A program made the position numbers and the translations under genes. The notes below the pieces were generated by a model. It was not told the origin of the DNA and made no database searches. It was given only the letters and a program-made list of their open reading frames with translations. Below are positions 1 through 7,536 of a stretch of DNA of 13,250 nt, in pieces. Source of the DNA: Methanobacteriota archaeon (GTDB lineage Archaea; Thermoplasmatota; Poseidoniia; Poseidoniales; Poseidoniaceae); contig WTIV01000092.1 of the NCBI GenBank assembly GCA_011525095.1, positions 1 through 13,250 of the forward strand, written 5' to 3'. Position 1 is the first letter of the stretch. Each line of letters starts with the position of its first letter.

Positions 1-1136
1 CCTGCAGACATTTGTGTTCGAACTCGAGCCTTGTCTCTTGCAACCATTGGGAATACGATGGCTCCAGCCATTACCCCTTGCTTCAACATCTCAGATGACA
101 GTCCTTTGGCAACCGATGATTCGCCACACATGACTGGAATAATCGGTGTTGTAGAAACACCCGTGTCGAATCCTAGAGACTGCATTTCGCTTCTGAAATA
201 TTCTGTATTTTCCCAGAGTCTAGCATGGTGTTCTGGTTCATCCATCAGTACCTCAATCGCTGCTTTTTGTGCAGCTGCAACTCCGGGTGGCTGGGAACCA
301 GAAAGCAGCCAAGATCTAGAGTGGTTAAGCGCATGATTTCGCACGATTTCCTTGCCAGCAAGAATTCCGCCTTGAACGCCTAATGCCTTAGAGAAGGAAC
401 CACCCTCAAAGTCAACTCTGCCTTGTAGTTTGAAGTGGTCAACGATACCTCTTCCTCCATCCCCAAGGACACCTTCCCCGTGACAGTCGTCAACCATTAC
501 CATCGCATTGTGTTCTTCCGCCAAGGCAGTCAACTCATCAAGCGGGCAGATATCTCCATCCATGGAAAATACTCCGTCGACGATAATCAGTTTCCTATCT
601 GAGTCATCATTTTCCTTAAGCACCTGTTCTAGGGCGCCCATGTCGTTGTGAGGGAACACAGCTCTCTTTGCTTTGGTTAGCCTAACTCCATCGATGATTG
701 AGCCGTGATTTAACTCATCCGAGATGATAATGTCCTGCTTTCCTTGAACTAGAGAAGGAATCAATCCCACGTTCACAGTGTAACCTGCGGAGTAAATTAA
801 CGCGGATTCAACGCCTTTGAATTCAGCTACTTTTCGTTCAGCCTCAAGGTGGATATCCATTGTACCTGCGATTGCTCTAACCGAACCACTTCCCGCGCCG
901 TATTTTCTTGTCGCAGCGATAGATGCCTCGACAACTTTTGGATGGGTTGTCAGATTGAGGTAATTGTTTGCGGATAGCATGATTGTTGGCTTTCCGTCCA
1001 TCGTACACCTCGGGGTGTTAGCACTCTCCAGAGTTGGTGGTTGCCATAGTAATGATTGCTCTTTTAGATGCGAATATCTTTCCTCCATCCAAGATAAGTC
1101 TCCGGCCATGTAATCGGCTAAGTGGTTGATGTACAT
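1..1136 (-). CDS. kbl: Glycine C-acetyltransferase (Kbl-like), alpha-oxoamine synthase family, 3' end cut by window
   Basis: PLP-dependent enzyme expected to interconvert glycine plus acetyl-CoA with 2-amino-3-ketobutyrate, the second step of threonine breakdown after threonine dehydrogenase. I translated 378 codons from ATG 1136. Visible family blocks are ANNYLNL (56-62), NHGSIIDGVRL (143-153), VDGVFSMDGD (186-195), DDCH (216-219), and GGSFSKALG (245-253) with the PLP lysine at K250. RTQMSA near the window edge matches the end of Kbl proteins, so only about 25 C-terminal residues are missing. The NHxSIIDGVRL and DGVFSMDG blocks favour Kbl over BioF (8-amino-7-oxononanoate synthase), but substrate cannot be proved here and no tdh is visible. 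There is no Shine-Dalgarno upstream of ATG 1136, so the transcript may be leaderless. An alternative ATG lies at 1109. It is divergent from ribK across only 26 bp. Confidence 0.85.
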   Translation of the reverse strand, partial: MYINHLADYMAGDLSWMEERYSHLKEQSLLWQPPTLESANTPRCTMDGKPTIMLSANNYLNLTTHPKVVEASIAATRKYGAGSGSVRAIAGTMDIHLEAERKVAEFKGVESALIYSAGYTVNVGLIPSLVQGKQDIIISDELNHGSIIDGVRLTKAKRAVFPHNDMGALEQVLKENDDSDRKLIIVDGVFSMDGDICPLDELTALAEEHNAMVMVDDCHGEGVLGDGGRGIVDHFKLQGRVDFEGGSFSKALGVQGGILAGKEIVRNHALNHSRSWLLSGSQPPGVAAAQKAAIEVLMDEPEHHARLWENTEYFRSEMQSLGFDTGVSTTPIIPVMCGESSVAKGLSSEMLKQGVMAGAIVFPMVARDKARVRTQMSA

Positions 1137-1162
1137 GTTGTTTTGCTCGGTTACAAACAGTG

Positions 1163-1618
1163 ATGAGTGAGAGGTATGTGCGAAGACCGATGCGGATTGA
1201 AGGTAAAGTGTCTTCAGGGCTTGGCCGAGCTCACATCTTCATGTCCCAACACCACTACCAAGAGCAATTCAAGACTATCATTGGTCGCAGCGCCTGGCCA
1301 GGGACATTAAATGTTCACGTCGAGGGTGATTCCTTAAAGGAATACAAGAAATTACGTGTTTCTGCCGGTCTTGAAGAGGGAGAAAGTAGCGATATAACTG
1401 CGCACCGCATCAAGGGGTTCGACAGAGACGGAGTATCCTTTGGTGGAGCAACCGCTTTTTTGGGAAAATTTCTAGTCAACGATGATACGCACAACTGTGC
1501 CATACTTATTCCGGACCTAACCCGTCATGAAGACGTTGTTGAGGTCATAGCAGGAGTCTTTTTACGCGAATCATGTTCGGTGGATGACGGTGACAGAGTC
1601 AGTATTTCCCTTGAATAA
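1163..1618 (+). CDS. ribK: CTP-dependent riboflavin kinase (RibK, DUF120)
   Basis: Archaeal riboflavin kinase that uses CTP rather than ATP to make FMN from riboflavin (EC 2.7.1.161). About 151 residues, close to the single-domain family size of about 130. It opens with the family signature RIEGKVSSGLG (11-21), the glycine-rich nucleotide loop. PGTLNVHV (46-53) contains the Thr-x-Asn pair that binds the metal in the Methanocaldococcus enzyme. The C-terminal IAGVFLRE block and the DGD turn are also as expected. There is no N-terminal winged-helix fusion of the kind seen in some archaea. The start is uncertain: GTG 1160, ATG 1163 and ATG 1190 are in frame and none has a clear Shine-Dalgarno. 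ATG 1190 gives the classic short N-terminus, and I list ATG 1163. Its 3' end overlaps the convergent truA by 20 bp. Confidence 0.9.
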   Translation: MSERYVRRPMRIEGKVSSGLGRAHIFMSQHHYQEQFKTIIGRSAWPGTLNVHVEGDSLKEYKKLRVSAGLEEGESSDITAHRIKGFDRDGVSFGGATAFLGKFLVNDDTHNCAILIPDLTRHEDVVEVIAGVFLRESCSVDDGDRVSISLE

Positions 1619-2462
1619 GGTCAAACTGTCTGATCAAGATGTCCTTCTGTTGCTGTCGGCAGATTTCCTGCCACCTTTTGCTTGAATGGTCGGGTTTAGG
1701 TATCATTGGTTCTTCAGTTTCTATATCAGGAATTCCATCCCAACTCACCGACCATAAAATCAGCCAATCAGGGTCTGCCAGTCCAAGGTCAATTTCGATT
1801 TCAGGTGTATCTCTTGCCTCAATAACTCTCTCAACGGTTCTGTAGCCGGTTACAACTGCTAACATTGCATTTGCAATTCTTCTCACCTGATTCCAAACGA
1901 ATGCTTCGCCCACAATTTCGAACCCGATTATTCGGCCGTCATTTACCCAAGGCTTGCATGCTTCTACTACTCTTGTTGTTGTCCGACCAGGTTCTCTTCT
2001 GCAGAAATTTGCCCAGTTGTGTTTTCCGACAAATAGAGAACACAATTCAGTGAATTCATCCAATTCGGGTTCAATCCAACCCTCCATACACTCCATTCTG
2101 TAGCGATAAGTTCGGTAGAGTGCTCTGCGTGGAGACCAGTCATCTGAGACTTGACGTGCATCTACTAAACAGATACTTTCAGGAATTTGATGCCCAACAG
2201 CTTTCATGAATCCTTTATCCTTCATTGCGTCCCAGCGTTCTTGGTCGATGTCGATGAATCCACCATTCAATCTAACATGAACTCCAGAATCAGTACGACT
2301 TGAGAATGCAACAGGCATTCTTTCATTTGTCCACTTCAACTTCTTCTTGAAAACATGCATGAAAGTTCCCTGTACTGTAGGGACATCAGGTTGCACTTGG
2401 CTGCCATGAAAACAATCACCATAGTGGCCAAAACGGAAGGCGATTCGCGCCTTCCCCATCAT
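1599..2462 (-). CDS. truA: tRNA pseudouridine synthase A (TruA)
   Basis: Isomerises uridine to pseudouridine in the tRNA anticodon stem-loop (positions 38-40 in the family). The 287-residue product carries the catalytic block SSRTDSGVH, with the nucleophile at D58. Preceding it is a GSQVQPDVPTVQG segment matching the family's GxQxQ...TVQ block. YRTYRYR supplies the conserved tyrosine and FVWNQVRRI is the C-terminal core helix. Length is normal for an archaeal TruA. An open frame runs up to a GTG at 2474 that overlaps the upstream stop (GTGA). I chose ATG 2462 because a GAGGTG site sits at 2472-2467, and ATG 2459 directly after is also possible. It is the last gene of the minus-strand run, coupled to the TPR gene, and overlaps the convergent ribK by 20 bp at its stop. 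Confidence 0.93.
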   Translation of the reverse strand: MMGKARIAFRFGHYGDCFHGSQVQPDVPTVQGTFMHVFKKKLKWTNERMPVAFSSRTDSGVHVRLNGGFIDIDQERWDAMKDKGFMKAVGHQIPESICLVDARQVSDDWSPRRALYRTYRYRMECMEGWIEPELDEFTELCSLFVGKHNWANFCRREPGRTTTRVVEACKPWVNDGRIIGFEIVGEAFVWNQVRRIANAMLAVVTGYRTVERVIEARDTPEIEIDLGLADPDWLILWSVSWDGIPDIETEEPMIPKPDHSSKRWQEICRQQQKDILIRQFDLIQGKY

Positions 2463-2466
2463 ACTA

Positions 2467-2472
2467 CACCTC
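2467..2472 (-). promoter_or_regulatory. Shine-Dalgarno deciding the truA start
   Basis: GAGGTG sits at the stop of the TPR gene, 4 nt before ATG 2462 and 7 nt before ATG 2459. It argues against the upstream GTG at 2474. Confidence 0.5.
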
Positions 2473-2986
2473 ACTCATCAGAGGATAGGACTGCTGCAGC
2501 ATCTTCTGCTGAGTAGCCGAGGCCACCAACAGCCCAAACCAAAGCTTGCCTAAGCCACGGTTGAATCATTGGGTTGTCTCTACCTTGTCCAACTCTCTCA
2601 ATCGCATCAACGATTAGTCGGCTGGCATCGAATAGTGTGTCCTCGACTGGAATTTCATTGAGATCAGCCATCTTCTCAAGACGCTGATATTCTTTGATTG
2701 CCATAGGGATTCTTCCACAGTCCAGACAGAAGTTTGCGAAGGAAGCAACGTACTCTAGATTTTCTTCATCCAGTTGCATAGCCTTCTTGTAAACCTGCAT
2801 GATTTTTCCAGCTGGGACATCTTCTTCCATATCCATGGAAAGGCGCATGAATGCTGCTTCTGCCCATCCGTAGTGGGCAACAGCGTTGTCAGGTTCTGCC
2901 TCTCTCGCTTGGTCAAAGAGTTCCATTGCTTCAGTAAATTGTCCACTTGAAAGGGCCATGCCAGCCTGCTGGATGAGGTCGCTCAT
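2471..2986 (-). CDS. Small TPR-repeat protein
   Basis: A soluble acidic 171-residue protein with no signal peptide or membrane segment. Residues 2-35 form a canonical tetratricopeptide repeat (ALSSGQFTEAMELFDQA then EPDN). A second degenerate repeat spans roughly 36-75 (AHYGWAEAAF, YKKAMQLDEEN) and a third 77-107 (ASFANFCLDCGRIPMAIKEY). The C-terminal 60 residues are predicted helical and end with GYSAEDAAAVL. TPR proteins are protein-binding adaptors and no catalytic motif is seen, so the function is unknown. There is no Shine-Dalgarno before ATG 2986, and the 38 bp upstream contains a small inverted repeat. Its stop region carries the ribosome-binding site of truA, so the two are probably co-expressed. 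A role linked to tRNA modification would be a guess from location only. Confidence 0.8.
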   Translation of the reverse strand: MSDLIQQAGMALSSGQFTEAMELFDQAREAEPDNAVAHYGWAEAAFMRLSMDMEEDVPAGKIMQVYKKAMQLDEENLEYVASFANFCLDCGRIPMAIKEYQRLEKMADLNEIPVEDTLFDASRLIVDAIERVGQGRDNPMIQPWLRQALVWAVGGLGYSAEDAAAVLSSDE

Positions 2987-3004
2987 GACGCTGGCTTACT
3001 AAAC

Positions 3005-3019
3005 AGGTTTTTGAAACCT
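3005..3019. repeat. Short inverted repeat between the PH-domain and TPR genes
   Basis: AGGTTT, TTG, AAACCT: a perfect 6-bp stem with a 3-nt loop just downstream of the PH-domain gene stop and 19 bp before the TPR gene. It is AT-rich and weak, and could be a processing or attenuation site or chance. Confidence 0.2.
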
Positions 3020-3024
3020 ATGTG

Positions 3025-4041
3025 TCAATCATGAAGTTCAGTCAATTGCTCTTTCAAATCTTTCAACTGTCCAGATTGGCTGTGCCTTTGGTGCATCTCA
3101 TTCAACAATTGCTCAATTGATTTCCAATTGGTGATACAAAAGAAAGAGAATCTTGGGTCTGGAAGGTCGATCTTGCGAGTTCTCTGGTAAGTCACAAACG
3201 CAAACAATTTCCTTAGTGGGCTCTTTGTAACTTGGCTATCGGCACCAACATCAGTCGTTGTGTTGCTAGCAGCACTTCCAACAGATACAGACATAGCATC
3301 TTCTCCAATTCCTAGTTGGCTCCCAGTGTCACAGATGATTGTGTTGTATCCAAACATTGCGCCCATCATAGTTCTCTGAGTTCGGACCTCATTGATGTTA
3401 TCGAAAAGGATTCTTCTGCCATCGCCAGGAATAATGAGATGCTGTGTGAAAATCACTCTGTGGTTTGTAATTGCGTAGTGGAAACTTCTCTGATAGAATA
3501 CGGTGAATAGGGTAAACAACGCTGCCCAGAATATGCCGAAGAGTGAGTAACTAAACTCATCCAGTGGGATAAATCCTGCATCTTTGCCCATTATCCAAGC
3601 GATGAAATCATCCAAACGTAGTACTGGTGGGGTGAATGCAACAATCAATAGGAAAATTGTAGTCCACTTTCCGCTAGTTGAACCATTCAACATTCTGTTG
3701 AACCATGTTACACCAAGCATGACTATAACGAATCCAATTTCACCGATATCAGAAATTTCAAGCAAGAAAATCATGGTCTTGACTAGCATGTTGTCATCGC
3801 TGCTTGCATCCCAGTCGATTCCAAATAACAAGTGAGCACCAAGTATAATCAATGCAACAAAATACATCGGAATAAATGCGAAAAAGGATGGCTTGACATC
3901 CTTCAGTATTTCTTCATCCCCTGTTAAACGGAATTTTTCTCTTAGTGAGCCATTGGTTGAAACAGCCTCTGTAGGTGCCTCGGTTTCAGTGCTGACTGTG
4001 GTTTCTTCGGTAGTCTCAGATGTAACTTCCTCATCGGACAT
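3025..4041 (-). CDS. Membrane protein with bacterial PH (bPH2-type) domain
   Basis: A 338-residue protein in three parts. Residues 1-30 are a Thr/Glu-rich, probably disordered cytoplasmic tail. Residues 53-183 hold about four membrane segments (about 53-75, 100-115, 127-150 and 164-183). Residues 186-315 form a bPH2 domain: YAITNHRVIFTQ starts it and RRILFDNINEV and GYNTIICDTGS follow, matching the family pattern of Tn.R followed by an I..I..V strand. An insertion rich in Ser, Thr and Asp (about 243-274) interrupts the PH fold, and the C-terminus (305-338) is amphipathic helix. Bacterial PH-domain membrane proteins of this sort are poorly characterised; no enzymatic motif is seen. The Shine-Dalgarno AGGAGAGGT at 4054-4046 supports ATG 4041. 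It lies 59 bp downstream of the CrtC/AttH-like gene. Confidence 0.75.
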   Translation of the reverse strand: MSDEEVTSETTEETTVSTETEAPTEAVSTNGSLREKFRLTGDEEILKDVKPSFFAFIPMYFVALIILGAHLLFGIDWDASSDDNMLVKTMIFLLEISDIGEIGFVIVMLGVTWFNRMLNGSTSGKWTTIFLLIVAFTPPVLRLDDFIAWIMGKDAGFIPLDEFSYSLFGIFWAALFTLFTVFYQRSFHYAITNHRVIFTQHLIIPGDGRRILFDNINEVRTQRTMMGAMFGYNTIICDTGSQLGIGEDAMSVSVGSAASNTTTDVGADSQVTKSPLRKLFAFVTYQRTRKIDLPDPRFSFFCITNWKSIEQLLNEMHQRHSQSGQLKDLKEQLTELHD

Positions 4042-4100
4042 ATTTACCTCTCCTAATTACTATCCGTACCTAGACAGTCATGAACCTTGTGGCGATTTTA

Positions 4101-5228
4101 TCAATGAAGTAGTCCCCATGAGTGTTCTGCATTACCTCGGATACTTCCCCAATCCTCGCGGGTTCTCACCCCTTGTTCATCATCAATTTCGAGTTTTGTG
4201 ACCTCAAGTGGATACTCGTTGTAAGTAAGGTGAGATTTCATTCCACCACGAGTGGGCTGGTCGAAAGTCCAATGTGCTCTAGTAACAGATTTTGCTTCGA
4301 TTCTGATTTCTGTTACACCGTTCCACATGTGGACGTGAAAAGTTGGTAAACCATGCTCGTTACATGTCCTTTCCACTCTCACTTCACTGAATTTTTCACT
4401 TCTCTGCCTCGACACATCATGAAACAAGCCACCCATGGAAAGAGGATAGTGTGTAATGTCCCTTCTTTTCCAATGTCGCGAATCTTTGGCTGTCAGTGTT
4501 GGAGAAACGTGGGGTACAAACCAATCGATGTATGATCCATCATCCAAGTGCAGCATTCCCCAAAACCATGGTGGCGATGGTGCTTGGACACACACCTTCT
4601 GAAAATATGCTGAACCGTTTACTTCACTACCATCAATTGTTCCAGAGCAAAGTGCGCCATGAAGTCTGGAAATGCCATAGCCCATGCCTAGACCATATTC
4701 GGCTTGGGCAACTTTCATGCTGGACATCGCATTATTCCAAGGGGTCATTCTAAGGTCAAATTTACCATGTTCAGTTTCCAAAATTAACCAAAACTCATCT
4801 TCACTGGGATTCAGTCCCATTGAAAATTCACTTTCAGTATGTGATGCAACAATTCCGCCTTTGGAATATGGCCATTTCGGGTGGTTCTCAGAAACAACCA
4901 GAATCCGCCCTTCTTCCAAAACAAGCGGTTCTATCAATTCCTTTCCATCATACCACCAGGCGGCGACCATGCCGTCCATAGCAATACCGCCATCATCATC
5001 GAATCCTGGTCTCCCGACAGGTTTCCATGGATGTCCGTTTACTTCGACTAAGGGGTTGTCTTTCGTCGACCATAGAACCATCAGTTGCTTGCCAGCAGGG
5101 TTGCCTCCCTCGTCATCCAACATTACCAACCACCACCACCAGTCCCACGTTAGGTGGTGTATTGGAGGCAAGTTCTGTAACTTCCATAGACTCGATAAGT
5201 CTCCAGTGAATCTTTGAGAGTCACTCAT
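4101..5228 (-). CDS. Tryptophan-rich protein, possible CrtC/AttH-like lipocalin-fold protein
   Basis: A 375-residue protein with no signal peptide or clear membrane helix and very rich in Trp (for example DWWWWLVMLDDE at 29-40). I do not recognise it with certainty. The block from 187 to 237, with SRLHGALCSGTIDG, NGSAYFQ and PPWFWGMLHLDDGSYIDWF, has the layout of the AttH/CrtC group. That group includes carotenoid 1,2-hydratase and hydroxyneurosporene synthase: a ..SGT...G....V.GSAW.. strand, then W.W..L.LDDG. Such proteins are two lipocalin-like beta-barrels. I infer a beta-rich binding or hydratase-like protein, with the substrate unknown. The open frame extends upstream to 5273, but ATG 5228 shares its A with the permease stop (TAATG) and follows AAAGGAAAGGAAGTG, so I start there. 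The tight coupling suggests a job with the ABC exporter. Confidence 0.5.
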   Translation of the reverse strand: MSDSQRFTGDLSSLWKLQNLPPIHHLTWDWWWWLVMLDDEGGNPAGKQLMVLWSTKDNPLVEVNGHPWKPVGRPGFDDDGGIAMDGMVAAWWYDGKELIEPLVLEEGRILVVSENHPKWPYSKGGIVASHTESEFSMGLNPSEDEFWLILETEHGKFDLRMTPWNNAMSSMKVAQAEYGLGMGYGISRLHGALCSGTIDGSEVNGSAYFQKVCVQAPSPPWFWGMLHLDDGSYIDWFVPHVSPTLTAKDSRHWKRRDITHYPLSMGGLFHDVSRQRSEKFSEVRVERTCNEHGLPTFHVHMWNGVTEIRIEAKSVTRAHWTFDQPTRGGMKSHLTYNEYPLEVTKLEIDDEQGVRTREDWGSIRGNAEHSWGLLH

Positions 5229-6550
5229 TAATTCACTTCCTTTCCTTTGAATATTGTTTGCCCAATGAACCATGCCATGATTCCTTGGAAAACCAGAACT
5301 ATCGTTGAAATTACAAATGCTAACCAGTTGCTAACACCAAGGTTTGGACTTCCGCTGAATACACTCAAGGGCTCTGCACCAGGGAGCGGGATGAATGCAA
5401 CTTCTCCTAACCAATTTTCTTCTCCATGTCCTCCGCCCCAAAGACCGATTTCTATCAATTGCCAATTGTCAGGCCATCCGACTGCAGCTCCGGCGTCGAC
5501 AATAATCATCCCCCATCCAATAACTGACATGTAGCGAATAGATGAATCTCCACCAGTTAGTATTGTTACAAATGCCATTCCTAATTCCCAAGCAGAGAAG
5601 ATTATTGCAAGAATTACGCCATTTTTCCAAACTATTCCAAACCCACAAAAGATTGTCCCATATACTAGAGAAACAAGCATAGCAGCCCAAGCAATCGACA
5701 TCCAAACGGGTACATCCTGCCATCTAAACAGCGAGTCGCTTGGACCTGTGAATCCTGTGATTAGGCATAATCCTATACAGACTGCGAGAATGAATGGCCA
5801 CGTGATTCCGATATATCCCAGCATCCTGTATAGAAGGACCTCGCCTCTTGCAATAGGTTTGGCGAGCATGTAGTGTATGGTTCCTTCAGACATTTCTTCT
5901 CTAATCAATCCGGTAGCAAGGAAGAGTGGTAAGAAAATTCCTAGAAGGTAGACGATTCCAAACTTTCCAATACCTAGTATGAAGGCTCTATGGCCTGCTT
6001 CCTTGCCGTATTTGTCTTCATCCGGGTCCTCGTCCACACCAGAGTCCGAAATCACCGATATCGTTGAATTGAATGAGTCTACGTTGACTATAATATCACA
6101 TTCGATTCCGTTATCGTTGGTATCTCTTTGGCTTGATGTATCATAATATTCCAAGCAGTCGCCGTCGTCATCCGCCCCAACGTAATTTGTTCCATCTTGT
6201 AATGAATCCCAATCAATGTCGTCTTCATTGATCCATTTTTCAGGGGGGTCTGGTTCAACACCAATAGGGAAATCATCGGGTGAATCCGGATTCGTTCCAA
6301 GCAATTTTTCTTGCCCGTTTGGATAACCATCTCCGTCATTATCGAAAGAATCTCCATCGTTGTCGATCGCTTCAATTTCAGTATTCATCGCTTCGATGTA
6401 GAATAGAAGTATGAGCAGTAGTGCCACTACAGATGCAATCATAACAACCCATGTTGAGATTCTTGTCCGGTATTGTCTAAGGGTAAACTCTGCAATTGCG
6501 GTCGACTTTCTGTCCAATTGCGACCAGATTGTATCCATACGATTGCTCAT
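5228..6550 (-). CDS. ABC-2 type permease with extracellular calcium-binding-like loop (permease 2)
   Basis: The 440-residue membrane subunit of an ABC-2 exporter. A cytoplasmic N-terminus precedes TM1 (33-52). Residues 53-188 form a long acidic, presumably extracellular loop. The remaining segments lie at about 191-213, 245-267, 283-305, 310-331, 341-358 and 408-431. The cytoplasmic stretch GLIREEMSEGTIHYMLAKPI (214-233) is the ABC-2 hallmark that contacts the ATPase. The loop contains DNDGD (63-67), DNDGDG (70-75) followed by NGQE, DDDGD (127-131) and DTNDNG (143-148), resembling thrombospondin type 3 or EF-hand-like calcium sites. C132 and C151 could form a disulfide. The Shine-Dalgarno AGGAGGT at 6562-6556 fixes ATG 6550, which overlaps the ATPase 2 stop by ATGA. 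It is probably partnered with ATPase 2; the substrate is unknown. Confidence 0.88.
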   Translation of the reverse strand: MSNRMDTIWSQLDRKSTAIAEFTLRQYRTRISTWVVMIASVVALLLILLFYIEAMNTEIEAIDNDGDSFDNDGDGYPNGQEKLLGTNPDSPDDFPIGVEPDPPEKWINEDDIDWDSLQDGTNYVGADDDGDCLEYYDTSSQRDTNDNGIECDIIVNVDSFNSTISVISDSGVDEDPDEDKYGKEAGHRAFILGIGKFGIVYLLGIFLPLFLATGLIREEMSEGTIHYMLAKPIARGEVLLYRMLGYIGITWPFILAVCIGLCLITGFTGPSDSLFRWQDVPVWMSIAWAAMLVSLVYGTIFCGFGIVWKNGVILAIIFSAWELGMAFVTILTGGDSSIRYMSVIGWGMIIVDAGAAVGWPDNWQLIEIGLWGGGHGEENWLGEVAFIPLPGAEPLSVFSGSPNLGVSNWLAFVISTIVLVFQGIMAWFIGQTIFKGKEVN

Positions 6551-7536
6551 GAAGAACCTCCTGTAAGGTACATCAAGATAGATTGTAAGTCATCGTTTGG
6601 ATTGTCGATTGAGGTAACTTTTCTACCGCTTTCGATAATTGTCTTGGGTAATTGTTTGTGTACTTCTCCAAGGTGATTTGTTTCAATAAGGAGTTTTCCT
6701 TCTTCGGCAAATGACATGCCTGTGACCTCGTCAATCTTAATCACGCTCTTTGCTAATTCACGAGGGTCGTCACACTCTAGAGAGATTTTGTGTGGGTGCT
6801 GGTCCAGCATCTCTCGAATAGCATGTGAGTTACCGAGTGCAAGAACCCTACCTTGGTGAAGGATTACAATTTGCTCTGTTATCCTCTCAATTTCGTTAAG
6901 TATGTGGCTTGAAACTAAAACAGTTCTTCCCATCGCTCCTAATTCCTTAATCACGTTCATTATCGTGGTTCTGGCTAGTGGGTCACATCCTTGCAATGGT
7001 TCATCCAAGATGATCAATTCCGGGTCATTAACCAGTGCGTGAGCGATTTTCACTCTCTGTCTCATTCCTTTAGAAAACTGGCCTATTCTTTTGTGCATTA
7101 CATCTGCGAGTGATACGAATGTGAGAACTCTAGTTGCTTCTTTTTCGGCTTCTTTTCTTGTTAAGCCATGAAGTCTTGAAAAGGTTACAATGAAATCAAA
7201 TGCTGTCATCCAGTCATACATTTTTTCGTGCTCTGGAACAAAGCCAACACGCGAATAAGGTGCTGGATTTTTCCACGGATCTATGCCGAATAATCTGATT
7301 GCACCAGAACTAGGCTTTACTTTACCCATCATTAATTTGAACAGTGTTGATTTTCCAGCTCCATTCATTCCTAAAATTCCTGTTACTCCGCCCGAAATTC
7401 CCAAAGAAACCGAGTTTAGTGCATTGATTCTTCCATATGTTTTGGAAACCCTGTCGAACATAATAACAGGGACATTTTGTTTCGGAGTCCACTGTTCAGT
7501 CTCAGCCTTTCCATGCTGTGTCATGTCAGGCATCAT
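6547..7536 (-). CDS. ABC-2 exporter ATP-binding protein (ATPase 2)
   Basis: A 329-residue ABC ATPase of the CcmA/DrrA-like family that energises ABC-2 permeases. Walker A is GMNGAGKST (56-64), the signature is FSKGMRQR (154-161), Walker B is LIILDEP (174-180) and the switch histidine is H211 in VSSH. The Q-loop position reads VGFVPEHE, with Glu replacing the usual Gln, a variant seen in many members of this subfamily. A C-terminal region after about 235 is typical of the family. The Shine-Dalgarno GGAGGTGA at 7551-7544, 7 nt from ATG 7536, picks that start over the adjacent ATG at 7533. Both ends overlap neighbouring permease genes by 4 nt (ATGA), so expression is translationally coupled. It most likely pairs with the downstream permease 2. 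Confidence 0.93.
   Translation of the reverse strand: MMPDMTQHGKAETEQWTPKQNVPVIMFDRVSKTYGRINALNSVSLGISGGVTGILGMNGAGKSTLFKLMMGKVKPSSGAIRLFGIDPWKNPAPYSRVGFVPEHEKMYDWMTAFDFIVTFSRLHGLTRKEAEKEATRVLTFVSLADVMHKRIGQFSKGMRQRVKIAHALVNDPELIILDEPLQGCDPLARTTIMNVIKELGAMGRTVLVSSHILNEIERITEQIVILHQGRVLALGNSHAIREMLDQHPHKISLECDDPRELAKSVIKIDEVTGMSFAEEGKLLIETNHLGEVHKQLPKTIIESGRKVTSIDNPNDDLQSILMYLTGGSS

Noticed and set aside
31..336. 101-codon plus-strand open frame at the left edge
   Set aside because: It is antisense to the Kbl-like gene, whose minus-strand translation shows conserved family motifs throughout.
4684..5217. 177-codon plus-strand open frame
   Set aside because: It is antisense to the Trp-rich gene, with Ser/Pro-rich shadow composition (Trp-rich sequence reads Pro/His-rich on the other strand). 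It has no ribosome-binding site and no recognisable domain.
5229..5273. Upstream extension of the CrtC/AttH-like gene
   Set aside because: It lies inside the permease 2 coding end. The TAATG junction with a purine-rich site upstream supports ATG 5228.
6088..6375. 95-codon minus-strand open frame in another frame of permease 2
   Set aside because: It is a frame shadow of the Asp-rich loop. The permease frame is intact across it.
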